Origin: Bacillota bacterium
GTDB taxonomy: Bacteria; Bacillota; Sulfobacillia; RBS10-35; JAJYVN01
Assembly: GCA_021791815.1 (NCBI GenBank)
Contig: JAJYVV010000024.1
Location: forward strand, 1 to 34,417
Length of the DNA: 34,417 nt
Direction of reading: 5' to 3'
A program made the translations under genes and the position numbers. Below, in pieces: positions 23,269 through 31,518 of this stretch (position 1 is the first letter of the stretch; each line of letters opens with the position of its first letter). Under the pieces are notes generated by a model. That model made no database searches. It was not told the DNA's origin and saw only the letters and a list, made by a program, of their open reading frames with translations.

Positions 23269-24999
23269 TCAGGCCCCCGCCTCCACCTCGGAGCCGGCCG
23301 GACCGGATTCGGCCCGGGGCGACCCGGCGCCCTCGGCGCCCCCCGCCTCGCCAACCCCCATGCGCATCCGCAGGAGCCCGAAGTCGAAACTGTCGCACAG
23401 CGCCTTCCAGCTGGCGTCCAGGATGTTGTCGGAGACCCCGACCGTGGTCCAGTACCCGGCGGGCGAGTCGGTGCCGATCAGCACCCGCACGCGCGAGGCC
23501 GTGCCCTCGCGCCCGTCGATGACCCGGACCTTGTAGTCGGCGAGCCGCATGTCGCGGATCTCCGGATAGGGATCGTCCAGGGCGCGGCGCAGGGCGCGAT
23601 CGAGGGCGTTCACCGGCCCGTCGCCGTCGGCCGCCGTGTGGAAGACCCGGCCGCCGACGGACACCTTCACGGTGGCCTCCACCTCGGCCGCGGGGCCGGA
23701 GCGCCGCGCCACGGCGACCGAGTAGCCCACCGTCTCGAAGAACGGCCTCAACCTGTGCAGGACGCGCCGCGCGAGCAACTCGAAGCTCGCCTCCGCGCCC
23801 TCGAACTGGTACCCCTCGAACTCCAGGTCCTTGATCCGGGCAAGCACGAGGCGCCGCCCCTCGGGCGTGACCCAGTCCAGGCCGAGGTCCCGGAACTTGT
23901 ATTCCAGATTGCTGCCGCCCGCGAGCTCGGACACGACGACCTCGCGGCTGTTGCCCACGGCCTCCGGCGGAACGTGCTCGTAGGTCGCGGTGTTGCGCAG
24001 GATCGCGCTGACGTGGATCCCGCCCTTGTGGGCGAAGGCGTTCCGCCCCACGTACGGGGCGCCGGGGGCCGGGGGCAGGTTGCAGACCTCGCTGACGAAG
24101 CGGGAGAGCGCGGTCAGCTCCGGAAGGTGCGCCGCCGCGCGGAACGGCCGCCGCAGCTTCAGCGCCACGCACGCCAGGAGCGAGCACAGGTTGGCGTTGC
24201 CGCAGCGCTCCCCGTAGCCGTTGATGGTCCCCTGGACCTGGGTCGCGCCGGCCTCCAGGGCGGCGAGGGCGCCGGCCACGCCGAGCCCGCCGTCGTCATG
24301 GGTGTGGATGCCGATCGGCGTCCGCACCGCGAGGGCCACCCGCTCCGTCCAGCGCGCGATGGCCGCGGGCAGGCTGCCGCCGTTGGTGTCGCAGAGGACG
24401 ATCCAGTCCGCGCCGGCCGCGGCCGCCGCTTCCACGGTCGCCAGGGCGTACCCGGCGTCCTCGGCCGCGCCGTCGAAGAAGTGCTCCGCGTCGTACAGGA
24501 CCTCGCGCCCTCCGGCCTTCAGGTGGCGCACCGTGTCGACGATCATGGCCAGGTTCTCGTCGGGCGTGGTGCGCAGCGCCTCGCGCACGTGGAGGCCCCA
24601 GCTCTTGCCCACCACGCAGACGGCCGGGGCACCGGCCTCCAGCAGGGCCCGCAGGCCGGGGTCGTCGCCCGCGGCCGCCCCGGCGCGGCGCGTCGCGCCG
24701 AAGGCGACCAGGCGCGTCGGTCCGAGCGGCAGGCGGCTCGCCTGGCGGAAGAACTCGACGTCCTTGGGGTTGCTGCCCGGCCACCCGCCCTCGACGTAGT
24801 CGAGGCCGAAGTCGGCCAGCCGCTGCAGGACCCGCAGCTTGTCCGCGGGGGACAGGGAGACGCCGACCTGCTGGGCGCCGTCCCGGAGGGTCGTGTCGTA
24901 GAAGACGACCGGAACAGCGTCCCGGGCCGGCGGGCCGTCCCCGCCCGCGGCCTCGAAGGCCACGGGCCGCCGCGGGTCCGCCGGAACATGCGGCCCCAC
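23269..24999 (-). CDS. cimA: (R)-citramalate synthase, CimA family
   Basis: Member of the alpha-isopropylmalate/homocitrate synthase family in the CimA branch (LeuA-like with C-terminal regulatory domain). CimA joins pyruvate and acetyl-CoA to citramalate, a threonine-independent route to 2-oxobutyrate and isoleucine. The DRE-TIM motif is FYDTTLRDGAQQVGVSLS; later come YVEGGWPGSNPKDVEFF, CDTNGGSLP, GIHTHDDGGLGVA, QGTINGYGERCGNANL and FAHKGGIHVSAI. The C-terminal third is the LeuA-type dimer domain that senses end product. The start is uncertain: the GTG at 24999 has GGGGGTGGG upstream, while the frame stays open to a GTG at 25029 without a site. From 24999 it has 576 residues, longer than the typical 520-540. 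Confidence 0.9.
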   Translation of the reverse strand: MGPHVPADPRRPVAFEAAGGDGPPARDAVPVVFYDTTLRDGAQQVGVSLSPADKLRVLQRLADFGLDYVEGGWPGSNPKDVEFFRQASRLPLGPTRLVAFGATRRAGAAAGDDPGLRALLEAGAPAVCVVGKSWGLHVREALRTTPDENLAMIVDTVRHLKAGGREVLYDAEHFFDGAAEDAGYALATVEAAAAAGADWIVLCDTNGGSLPAAIARWTERVALAVRTPIGIHTHDDGGLGVAGALAALEAGATQVQGTINGYGERCGNANLCSLLACVALKLRRPFRAAAHLPELTALSRFVSEVCNLPPAPGAPYVGRNAFAHKGGIHVSAILRNTATYEHVPPEAVGNSREVVVSELAGGSNLEYKFRDLGLDWVTPEGRRLVLARIKDLEFEGYQFEGAEASFELLARRVLHRLRPFFETVGYSVAVARRSGPAAEVEATVKVSVGGRVFHTAADGDGPVNALDRALRRALDDPYPEIRDMRLADYKVRVIDGREGTASRVRVLIGTDSPAGYWTTVGVSDNILDASWKALCDSFDFGLLRMRMGVGEAGGAEGAGSPRAESGPAGSEVEAGA

Positions 25000-25038
25000 A
25001 GGCCCACCCCCGCCGCCACCCACTACCACAGGCCGAGC

Positions 25039-25761
25039 CTACATCCCGCCCCCGCGTTGCGCAACGGCGGCCAGATCCGCCCGCGGCCCCGGCCCGTCCC
25101 GGGCGGCCCGTTCCAGGCCGTGCAGCCGGATCGTGGGCGCCGGGGCCCCGTGGCGCGCGGACAGCCGGCTCAGCATGCAGGCCATCTGTTCCAGCGACCC
25201 CGCCACGCCGAGGTCGCCGGCCTCCCACCAGCGGAGGCCCAGGGCCGAAGCGACGAGCCCGGCGGCCTCCCGGGCGGCCGCGCCATCGGCCGCCACCAGG
25301 ACGTCCCCCGGGGTATGGCGGCCGGGCCGGCGCAGCGATTCCGCGCCGACGGTGTGCAGGGCGGCGGCCACCGCTGCGCTGCGCGGGGCCAGGCGCCGGG
25401 CGCGGGCGGCCGCGGAGCCCTCGGCGGGACGCCGCCAGGTCCCGGGGTCGCGAGGGTCCCGGCAGACGCAGCAGTCCAGCACCACGCGCCCGCGCAGGGC
25501 GGATGCCACCTGCCGCAGCACGGCCGCGTGCCCCGCGTCGGGCACCGCGACCACCACGACGTCGGCCGCCGCCGCCGCGTCCCGCAGCAGGGCGCCCTCC
25601 AGGGGCGCCCCGCCGCTGACGGCGGGCCCGAGCAGGCCCGCCGTCTCGCAGGCGCGGCGCGCGTCCCGCGAGCCGACCAGCACGTGGTGGCCGGCATTGG
25701 CGAGGCGCAGCGCCAGGGCCGACCCCATGCGCCCGCTGCCGCCCAGGATCGCGATGCGCAC
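25039..25761 (-). CDS. NADPH-dependent F420 reductase-like / NAD(P)-binding protein
   Basis: A 240-residue Rossmann protein similar to F420H2:NADP oxidoreductase (NpdG/Fno). The N-terminus MRIAILGGSGRMGSALALRLANAGHHVLVGSRD contains the GGxGxMG nucleotide loop (7-13) and the SRD segment that usually selects NADP phosphate. Then come ADVVVVAVPDAGHAAVLRQV, VVLDCCVCRDP and a C-terminal helical part LRWWEAGDLGVAGSLEQMACMLSRL. Fno shuttles hydride between coenzyme F420 and NADP, but this fold family includes members using other partners, and no F420 biosynthesis gene is in the window. The GTG at 25761 has an excellent site, GGAGGGAGGG with 6-nt spacing. It is upstream of cimA and probably leads the cimA-GNAT-folP-folC run. 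Confidence 0.72.
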   Translation of the reverse strand: MRIAILGGSGRMGSALALRLANAGHHVLVGSRDARRACETAGLLGPAVSGGAPLEGALLRDAAAAADVVVVAVPDAGHAAVLRQVASALRGRVVLDCCVCRDPRDPGTWRRPAEGSAAARARRLAPRSAAVAAALHTVGAESLRRPGRHTPGDVLVAADGAAAREAAGLVASALGLRWWEAGDLGVAGSLEQMACMLSRLSARHGAPAPTIRLHGLERAARDGPGPRADLAAVAQRGGGM

Positions 25762-25895
25762 GGAAAGCCCTCCCTCCTCCGTAGCATCCCCCGCCCGCAG
25801 AACCGGAAGGGGCCCAGGCTCTCCCACCTGCCACGAAACATATCCTGCCGCCGCGGCCGGGCGGAGGTGCCCGCCGCGAAGGGGGCGGACCCGCC

Positions 25896-27560
25896 GTGTC
25901 CGTGTCCGCGCGCCGCGACATTCCCGGCCCCGCCGACCACCCCGCCGCGCCCGGCGCGCCGTGCGACCTGGACGCCCTGTGCGCGTGCCTGCCCGCGAGG
26001 CGCCGCCACGGGCCCCACGGGCCGATCGCCGTCACCGGCCTTGCCGACCACACCGCCGACGTCCGGCCGGGGACCCTGTTCGCCTGCGTCCCGGGGACGG
26101 CTGCCGACGGGCACCGCTTCGCCACGGCCGCCGTCCTGGCGGGCGCGTCCGCGCTCCTCGTCGAGGCACCCCTGCCCCACCTCCTGGCGGATGTGCCGCA
26201 GGTGGCGGTCCCCGACGTGCGCGAAGGCCTCGCCCGGGTCGCGCGCGCCTTCCACGGCGACCCGGACCGGCACCTCCACGTCGTGGCCGTCACGGGCACC
26301 AACGGCAAGACCACGACGGCCTTCCTCTGCCAGGCCATCTGGGCGGCCGCCCGCCGGCCGACCGCGCTGCTGGGCACGGTCTGCTATCGCCTGGGCCGCC
26401 GGGAGGTGCCCGCGCCCCTGACCACCCCGGGCCCGATCCTGCTCCATGCCCTGCTGGCCGAGGCCGTGGCGTTGGGCTGCACCGCCGTGGCCATGGAGGC
26501 GAGTTCGCACGCGCTCGCCCAGAAGCGCCTGGACGGCCTGGAGGTGGACACGGCCATCTTCACCAACCTCAGCCGGGACCACCTGGACTACCACGGCAGC
26601 CCCATGGCCTACTTCGCCGCGAAGCGGCGCCTGTTCGGCCCGCGGCCGGGCGTCAAGGCGCACCCGGCGCTGGCCGTGGTCTCGGCCGACAGCGGAGCCG
26701 GGCGGCTCATCGCCCGGGAAGCCCGGCAGTGGCGCCAGGTCATCACGTTCGGGCTGCGGCATCCCGCGGACGTCCGCGGCCACTACCGCCCGGGGGCTCG
26801 GGGCCAGGGCACGCTGGCGGTCGAAGGGCCGTGGGGTCGGGGCGAGCTGGATCTGCCGCTGCCCGGCGCGCACAACGCGCGGAACGTCCTGGGAGCCCTG
26901 ACGGCGGGCCTGGCGGCCGGCATCCCCTTCGACCTCGCGGCCCACGCGGTGCGCACGATGCCGCCGGTGCCCGGGCGCTTCGAGCGCATCGAGGGCGGGC
27001 AGCCCTTCGGGGTGCTCGTCGACTTCGCGCACAACCCCGACGGGCTGCGCCAGCTGCTCCTGGCGGCCCGGCCGGGCTGCGCGGGGCGCCTGCGCCTGGT
27101 CTTCGGCTGCAAGGGCGGGGACGGCGATCGGGAGAAGCGCCGGCGCATGGGGGAGATCGCCGCCCGCCTCGCCGACGTGGTGTATCTGACGACGGACGAC
27201 CCGTACCGTGAGGACCCGGCCGCGATCGCCGCGGACGTGGCGGTGGGCCTGCAGGCGCGGTCGGCCGCGCCCCGCGTCATCCTCGACCGGCCCGAGGCCG
27301 TCCGCGCGGCGATCCTCGACGCGGAGCCCGGGGACCTGGTGGTCGTGGCGGGCCGGGGCCACGAGGAGGAGCAGCCGGTCCTCGGCCAGCGCGTCCCGTG
27401 CAACGACCGCGTGCTCTGCCGCTTGGCGCTGGACGAGTGGGTCGAGGCCCAGCGCGGGGCCGGGGCGTGGGGGGCGGACGGCCCGGGCCGCGGCTCGGCG
27501 GCGGGGGACGCGGGGTGGGCCGTCGGCGCCGGGCCCGCGGGTGCCCGCGGCCGGTGCTAG
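25896..27560 (+). CDS. murE: UDP-N-acetylmuramoyl-peptide ligase, MurE type
   Basis: A 554-residue Mur ligase with the MurE three-domain plan: uridine-binding domain (ITGL-like VTGLADHTADVRPGTLFACVPG), ATP domain with P-loop TGTNGKTT (133-140), TTPGP, MEASSHALAQKRLDGL, FTNLSRDHLDYHG with the carbamylated-lysine region FAAKRRLF, and the C-terminal PGRFERIEGGQPFGVLVDFAHNPDGL and GRGHEEEQ. MurE adds the third stem-peptide residue to UDP-MurNAc-Ala-Glu. The specificity motif at 434-437 reads DDPY instead of DNPR, the diaminopimelate-binding form, so the amino acid added is uncertain. GTG at 25896 follows AAGGGGGCGG. The C-terminal ~40 residues are Gly/Ala-rich and extra. No other mur genes are adjacent. 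Its stop overlaps the convergent neighbour by 4 bp. Confidence 0.88.
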   Translation: MSVSARRDIPGPADHPAAPGAPCDLDALCACLPARRRHGPHGPIAVTGLADHTADVRPGTLFACVPGTAADGHRFATAAVLAGASALLVEAPLPHLLADVPQVAVPDVREGLARVARAFHGDPDRHLHVVAVTGTNGKTTTAFLCQAIWAAARRPTALLGTVCYRLGRREVPAPLTTPGPILLHALLAEAVALGCTAVAMEASSHALAQKRLDGLEVDTAIFTNLSRDHLDYHGSPMAYFAAKRRLFGPRPGVKAHPALAVVSADSGAGRLIAREARQWRQVITFGLRHPADVRGHYRPGARGQGTLAVEGPWGRGELDLPLPGAHNARNVLGALTAGLAAGIPFDLAAHAVRTMPPVPGRFERIEGGQPFGVLVDFAHNPDGLRQLLLAARPGCAGRLRLVFGCKGGDGDREKRRRMGEIAARLADVVYLTTDDPYREDPAAIAADVAVGLQARSAAPRVILDRPEAVRAAILDAEPGDLVVVAGRGHEEEQPVLGQRVPCNDRVLCRLALDEWVEAQRGAGAWGADGPGRGSAAGDAGWAVGAGPAGARGRC

Positions 27561-29149
27561 CGCGCGACCCGGATCAGGTACCCGCCGTCGATGGGCCGGA
27601 TGGAGCCGGTCCGGGCCCGCACGCGCACGCCCGGCAGGCGCAGGTCGAGGCCCTCCGCGAACACCGCCCCGTCCTCGGCCGAGACGCGGCCCCCTTCCGC
27701 GCCGAAGGCCAGGCGCGCCGGGACGCGCACCTGCAGCAGCCCACTGCTCCGGTCCTGGGCGACGGCGGCGCCCGTCACGTCCACGCAGGTGCCGCCCGCG
27801 AACCGGAACGTCGCGCCCTGCGGATAGACGGCCATGCCGCCGTGGATGGCCTGCGGCGGCACGGCGGCACGCACGGAGCCGCCGGAAAGCTCCCGCACGT
27901 CGAACACGACGAGGGTCCCGGGCCCCCGCAGGATCTGGTCGAACAGCGTGCGCCGGGCCGCGGAGGCCTGGGCCGAGCGGGTGCGGGCCTCCTCCAACGC
28001 CTGCTCGTAGCCGTGGGCGGCGCGCGCGGCGCGCACGAGCGCGTCGTCGCGCGATCCGCCGTCGAACGTCAGGTGGGCCTCGACCAGGGCATCCAGATGC
28101 GGCGCGCGGCCCGAGGCGAGCAGCGCCTTCCAGCCCCCGGCGAGGTCCAGCCGCCCGCCCCATGCCCGCGGGCGGGTGGCACCCGGGCCGGGCCCCAGCG
28201 GTTCGATCCGGTCCAGCAGGAGGGCGAGCCCCCAGCCGACGAGCCGCGCGCGCACGCCGGCCGCCCGGGCCGCGAGGTCGGCGAGCCCGGCCAGCGGCCC
28301 GGGCAGGGGTTCCGGGGGCCTGGCGGGTCCGGAGGCCAGGGCGGAGGCGCACCGCCAACCGACGTACGCCGGCAGCCCTTCGGTCATCTCCCGCCACCGC
28401 TCGAGGGCGATGGCCGACTCCGCCTCCTCCACCCGCCGCTCCCTGCGCACCAGCGCGAGGGCCGCGGCCGGGGAGCGGAGACGCTCCGCACCCTCCGCCG
28501 CCTCCAGCAGCTCCAGCAGCTGCCGGCCCTCCACCGCCAGCAGCGCGGCCTGCTCGGCGCCCGCGGGCTCGAGGCCCGCCGCGGCGCGGGCGGGCGCGGG
28601 GGGCCCGCCGGCGTCGGAGGCCTCATCGGGAACCGGGGGCTCGGCCCGGCCCGGCACGGCGCCCCACCAGGCGGAGAACAGCGCGCCATACAGGACCGCC
28701 GCGATCGCGAAGGGCGGGGGCAGGCCCGCGGCCCCGCCGCCCTCCGTGGCGGCCCGCGCCCCGAGGGCGTCGGCCTCGAGGAACACCGCCGGGGTGCCCC
28801 CCGCCGGCGCCACCACCGTGCCGTCCGGGCCGGGGGTGCCCCGCAGCCACGGATGCGCGCCGGCCGACGCGGCCTCCGCCACGGGCAGGCCCGCCCTGCG
28901 GGCGTCGTCCCAGGTCAGGTGGCGCAGACCCGCCAGCGGCCCTCCCCCGCGCGCCGCCACCTCGCGCCCCCCCACCCGGGCGGAGGCCAGGCAGAGGCCG
29001 GCGCCCCCCGGCAGGATCAGGCCCACGGGGATGGCCTCCGGCACCCAGCCCGGCCACACCTCGCCGATCGCCCCGGGCGGGCGCCGGCCGGCGCCCGCGG
29101 CGACCCACGCCTCGATCCAGCGCGCCGACTCCTCGTCGGGCACGAACAT
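27557..29149 (-). CDS. Unrecognised 530-residue protein
   Basis: I do not recognise this protein with confidence. The ATG at 29149 has GGGAGGAG and GGGAG upstream, and the protein keeps the biased codon pattern of a real gene. It lacks a signal peptide. Features: N-terminal MFVPDEESARWIEAWVAAG; a hydrophobic patch PPFAIAAVLYGALFSAWWGAVPG; a helical stretch AALLAVEGRQLLELLEAAEG...RERRVEEAESAIALERWREMTEGLPAYVGWR; and a C-terminal beta-rich part VFFDV-like LVVFDVRELSGG...GGTCVDVTGAAVAQDRSSGLLQVRVPARLAFG. The EGLPAYVGW segment resembles the EGLAEY motif of some putative zinc peptidases in which an earlier HExxH stands; that motif is absent here (VEGRQ at the similar place). This likeness is speculative. 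The gene lies 160 bp after comA, beyond a perfect palindrome. Confidence 0.6.
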   Translation of the reverse strand: MFVPDEESARWIEAWVAAGAGRRPPGAIGEVWPGWVPEAIPVGLILPGGAGLCLASARVGGREVAARGGGPLAGLRHLTWDDARRAGLPVAEAASAGAHPWLRGTPGPDGTVVAPAGGTPAVFLEADALGARAATEGGGAAGLPPPFAIAAVLYGALFSAWWGAVPGRAEPPVPDEASDAGGPPAPARAAAGLEPAGAEQAALLAVEGRQLLELLEAAEGAERLRSPAAALALVRRERRVEEAESAIALERWREMTEGLPAYVGWRCASALASGPARPPEPLPGPLAGLADLAARAAGVRARLVGWGLALLLDRIEPLGPGPGATRPRAWGGRLDLAGGWKALLASGRAPHLDALVEAHLTFDGGSRDDALVRAARAAHGYEQALEEARTRSAQASAARRTLFDQILRGPGTLVVFDVRELSGGSVRAAVPPQAIHGGMAVYPQGATFRFAGGTCVDVTGAAVAQDRSSGLLQVRVPARLAFGAEGGRVSAEDGAVFAEGLDLRLPGVRVRARTGSIRPIDGGYLIRVAR

Positions 29150-29193
29150 CGGGCTCCCGCTCCTCCCAACGCGCGGCGCGGGGCCGCGGCACT

Positions 29194-29237
29194 CGCGTGC
29201 GCCCCGGCCCGCCCGCGGGCGGGCCGGGGCGCACGCG
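29194..29237. repeat. Perfect 44-bp palindrome between comA and the unrecognised gene
   Basis: Positions 29194-29215 are the exact reverse complement of 29216-29237, with no spacer and no mismatch; the centre is GCCCGCGGGC at 29211-29220. The sequence is G+C-only except one T-A pair per arm. It lies 72 bp after the comA stop and 45 bp before the next start, both on the minus strand. As RNA it would form a very stable hairpin. No U-tract follows, so if it is a terminator it is not of the canonical kind; mRNA-end stabiliser, operator or extragenic repeat are alternatives. Confidence 0.8.
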
Positions 29238-29308
29238 GCCGCCTGCCCAGCATAGGGCCGCGCGAGGGGACCGGTCAAAGCGCACGGGCGGCCGGCCCGC
29301 CGCCCGCG

Positions 29309-30202
29309 TCAGCGCGGCGGCGCGGCCTCCCCGGCCTCGGCGGTGCCGTCGTCGATGTGGTTGCTGCTGGGGATGGCGCTGGACAGGATGGCCGCGCGCA
29401 GGGTGTCGCCCCGCAGCCCGACCCGCAGGGCCTCGAGCGAGAGGGCGTCGTCGGGGTGGATGTTGCCCAGGTTGACGTTGGTCCCGAAGCGCAGGAGGAG
29501 GTCCTGCTGCTGGTTCTTCAGCGGCGCCTCCCAGATGAGGCTGTTGGGATCGTCGACGGCGGCGGCGATGTCCTCCATCTCCTCCTCGTCGATCGAGCCG
29601 TCGGCCCGGTAGATCACCACACCCTTGCCCGACTCCCGGCCCTCCACGATCACCTTCCAGGCCCCGGCGCGCAGGTCGGCGCCGATCTGCTCGCGGATGT
29701 TGCTCCGCGGCACCCGATCGGCCGGGTGCTTCTTGCCGACCTCGGTGACGACGCGCAGGCCGCGCTGCAGCGCGAGGTCGATGAGCCCTCGCCGGGTGTG
29801 GCCCGACATCTGGATCGTGCCGTCCGAAACCTCCAGGGCCGCGAACCCGAGGTCGGCGGCACGGTCGACGAACTCCCGGCCCTTGCTCTGGACCACCGCC
29901 ACCTCGAGGAACGTGCCGCCCGGGTAGCAGAGCACCCCGACCTCCCGGGCGAGCTCGATCTTGCGCCGCAGCAGGCGCTCCGAGTAGAAGGCCGTCGTGC
30001 CGAAGGCGAGCTTCCACAGATCGATGAACGGCCCGGCGAGCTGCAGCAGGTCGGCGGAGGCCGCCAGCCCGAGCCCCGTGTCGATCACCATCGTCAGGCC
30101 GCGCTCCCGCGGCTTGGCGGTCCTCCCCAGGATGGGAAACGGACAGACCCCGGACCAGGCCCCGCCGAACCCGTCCCGCCCCCGATCGTCCTCGCGCGCC
30201 AT
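29309..30202 (-). CDS. comA: Phosphosulfolactate synthase (ComA family)
   Basis: A 297-residue TIM-barrel protein of the ComA/YitD family. The enzyme adds sulfite to phosphoenolpyruvate to make phosphosulfolactate, the first step toward coenzyme M in methanogens and toward sulfolactate in Bacillus spores. Visible blocks: KPRERGLTMVIDTGLGL, IDLWKLAFGTTAFYSERLLRRKIELAREVGVLCYPGGTFLEVA, FAALEVSDGTIQMSGHTRRGLIDLA, VVTEVGKKHPAD, WKVIVEGRESGKGVVIYRADG, and IWEAPLKNQQQDLLLRFGTNVNLGNI. Length exceeds the usual ~250 through a polar N-terminal lead and an acidic C-tail. The ATG at 30202 has GGGGAGGG with 6-nt spacing. No comB, comC or comDE is adjacent; the neighbours are an unrecognised gene and a divergent DUF441 gene. 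Confidence 0.93.
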   Translation of the reverse strand: MAREDDRGRDGFGGAWSGVCPFPILGRTAKPRERGLTMVIDTGLGLAASADLLQLAGPFIDLWKLAFGTTAFYSERLLRRKIELAREVGVLCYPGGTFLEVAVVQSKGREFVDRAADLGFAALEVSDGTIQMSGHTRRGLIDLALQRGLRVVTEVGKKHPADRVPRSNIREQIGADLRAGAWKVIVEGRESGKGVVIYRADGSIDEEEMEDIAAAVDDPNSLIWEAPLKNQQQDLLLRFGTNVNLGNIHPDDALSLEALRVGLRGDTLRAAILSSAIPSSNHIDDGTAEAGEAAPPR

Positions 30203-30415
30203 TCGCGTCCCTCCCCGCCGCGCGCCCCCGCCGCGGCACGCGCCGCCGCTGCCCGCCGGCGGCGCGGCTGCAGCCTATGACGCCCCAGGGATCGAGGTGC
30301 GGGGGCTCATACGGGGGGCTCGGGCGACATAGCGGACAGGACGGGACCCCGGCGCGGCGGGCGGGATGGGCGGCCCGGGTCCCGCACCCGGGCGCCGGAA
30401 GGGGCGCCGACGCCC

Positions 30416-30868
30416 GTGAACGACGGACTCTGGATCCTCCTGATCTGCGTGGGGCTGGGGCTGGCCGGCCGCAACCTGCTGATCGCGGGCGCGGCCGCCT
30501 GCCTGGCGCTGCTCCAGCTCGGGCGCGCGGAAGCCGTCATCCGCTGGCTCGACCTGCGCGGGACGGCGCTGGGCATCTTCCTGCTGGTCGGCAGCCTCCT
30601 GGCCCCGGTGGCGGCGGGCCGGCTGTCGCTGCGCGGATTCACCGCGGAGCTGTTGCGGCCGTCCGGCCTGATCGGCGTCGCGGTGGCGGCCGTCGCCGCC
30701 TACCTGGGCCGCGGCGGCGTCGGGTTCCTCCAGTCCTACCCGGCCGCGCTCGTCGGTCTCATCGTCGGCTCGTTCCTGGGGACGATCCTCCTGCGCGGCG
30801 TGCCCACCGGCCCGCTGATCGCCGCCGGCACCACCGCGCTCCTGCTCCAACTGCTCCATCTGCGCTGA
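30416..30868 (+). CDS. DUF441 (UPF0756) family membrane protein
   Basis: A 150-residue integral membrane protein with about four hydrophobic segments, matching the DUF441/UPF0756 (YtwI) pattern: LWILLICVGLGLAGRNLLIAGAAACLALLQLG, GTALGIFLLVGSLLAPVAAGRLS, a loop FLQSYPAALVGLIVGSFLGTILLRGVPTGPLIAAG, and a short C-terminus. Function is unknown across the family. The GTG at 30416 follows GGAAGGGG by about 11 nt. The gene is divergent from comA across a 213-bp region in which I see no clear promoter, and it converges on the YpiB-like gene with only 14 bp between the two stops. Confidence 0.85.
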   Translation: MNDGLWILLICVGLGLAGRNLLIAGAAACLALLQLGRAEAVIRWLDLRGTALGIFLLVGSLLAPVAAGRLSLRGFTAELLRPSGLIGVAVAAVAAYLGRGGVGFLQSYPAALVGLIVGSFLGTILLRGVPTGPLIAAGTTALLLQLLHLR

Positions 30869-30882
30869 CGGCGCGCCGGCCG

Positions 30883-31488
30883 TCAGCCTTCGCGACCGCC
30901 GGCCCCGCCTTGGCCGCGTTGCTGCAGGCGCCCGTTCAGATCCGTCAGTTCCCGCCCGAACCCCTCGATCTCGGTCTGGGCCAGCCCGAGGAAGAAGCGC
31001 AGCCGCGACTCGTCCTCGCCCTCGCCCTCGGACAGGAGCCGCCGGCACTCGCGATAGATGTCCAGCTGCTGGTCGATCTTGCCCCGCAGGGTCTCCACCC
31101 GTTCGGCCAGGGTGTCTTCGGGCCGGTGCCCGACCGCGGAGTGGTACGAGTCCAGGAGCAGGGGCTCGAACCATGCCGCGTCGGCGGCGTCGTCGAGCGA
31201 CACGCGGACGCAGATGGGCTCGTCGTTCTCGACCAAAGCGGAGACGACGGCGCCGGGCATCGGGACGGGGACGTGGTGCACGGTGGCCTCGAACACGGAT
31301 CCGGGCCAGATGTGCCGGCGTCCCGCCGCGATGGAGATCGCCACCGGTGCGCCCTCCAGGGTCCGCACGAAGTGCAGGCGGTCGAGGTTGCCGGCCAGAA
31401 AGCCTAGGAAGAAGGTCATCTCCGGGTGATGGGGCAGGTGCCGGCCGAGCCGGATCACCGCCTCCAGTTTCGTCCGCTGCTCCGCCAA
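30883..31488 (-). CDS. YpiB/ReoY-like (UPF0302) protein
   Basis: A 201-residue soluble protein. The segment HHPEMTFFLGFLAGNLDRLHFVRTLEGAPVAISIAAG resembles the N-terminal part of Bacillus YpiB/ReoY (UPF0302), where a short helix pair is followed by VHFV...CPRAIVMST. The middle (FEATVHHVPVPMPGAVVSALVENDEPICVRVSLDDA) is a likely beta domain, and the C-terminus (about 125-195) is a charged helical region. ReoY helps ClpCP degrade MurA in Listeria; whether this distant relative does so is unknown. It could also be an unrelated family. The start is TTG at 31488, after GGAGGGAG with about 10-nt spacing. An extended -10 promoter element is centred near 31526. Confidence 0.5.
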   Translation of the reverse strand: MAEQRTKLEAVIRLGRHLPHHPEMTFFLGFLAGNLDRLHFVRTLEGAPVAISIAAGRRHIWPGSVFEATVHHVPVPMPGAVVSALVENDEPICVRVSLDDAADAAWFEPLLLDSYHSAVGHRPEDTLAERVETLRGKIDQQLDIYRECRRLLSEGEGEDESRLRFFLGLAQTEIEGFGRELTDLNGRLQQRGQGGAGGREG

Positions 31489-31518
31489 GGGGCGGCTCCC
31501 TCCAGGGGGGCAAAGATC

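Noticed and set aside
25836-25848. AT-richer patch (GAAACATATCC) as a promoter between the F420-reductase-like gene and murE
   Set aside because: A -10-like TATCCT or TATGTT can be read, but no -35 or extended -10 supports it in either direction.
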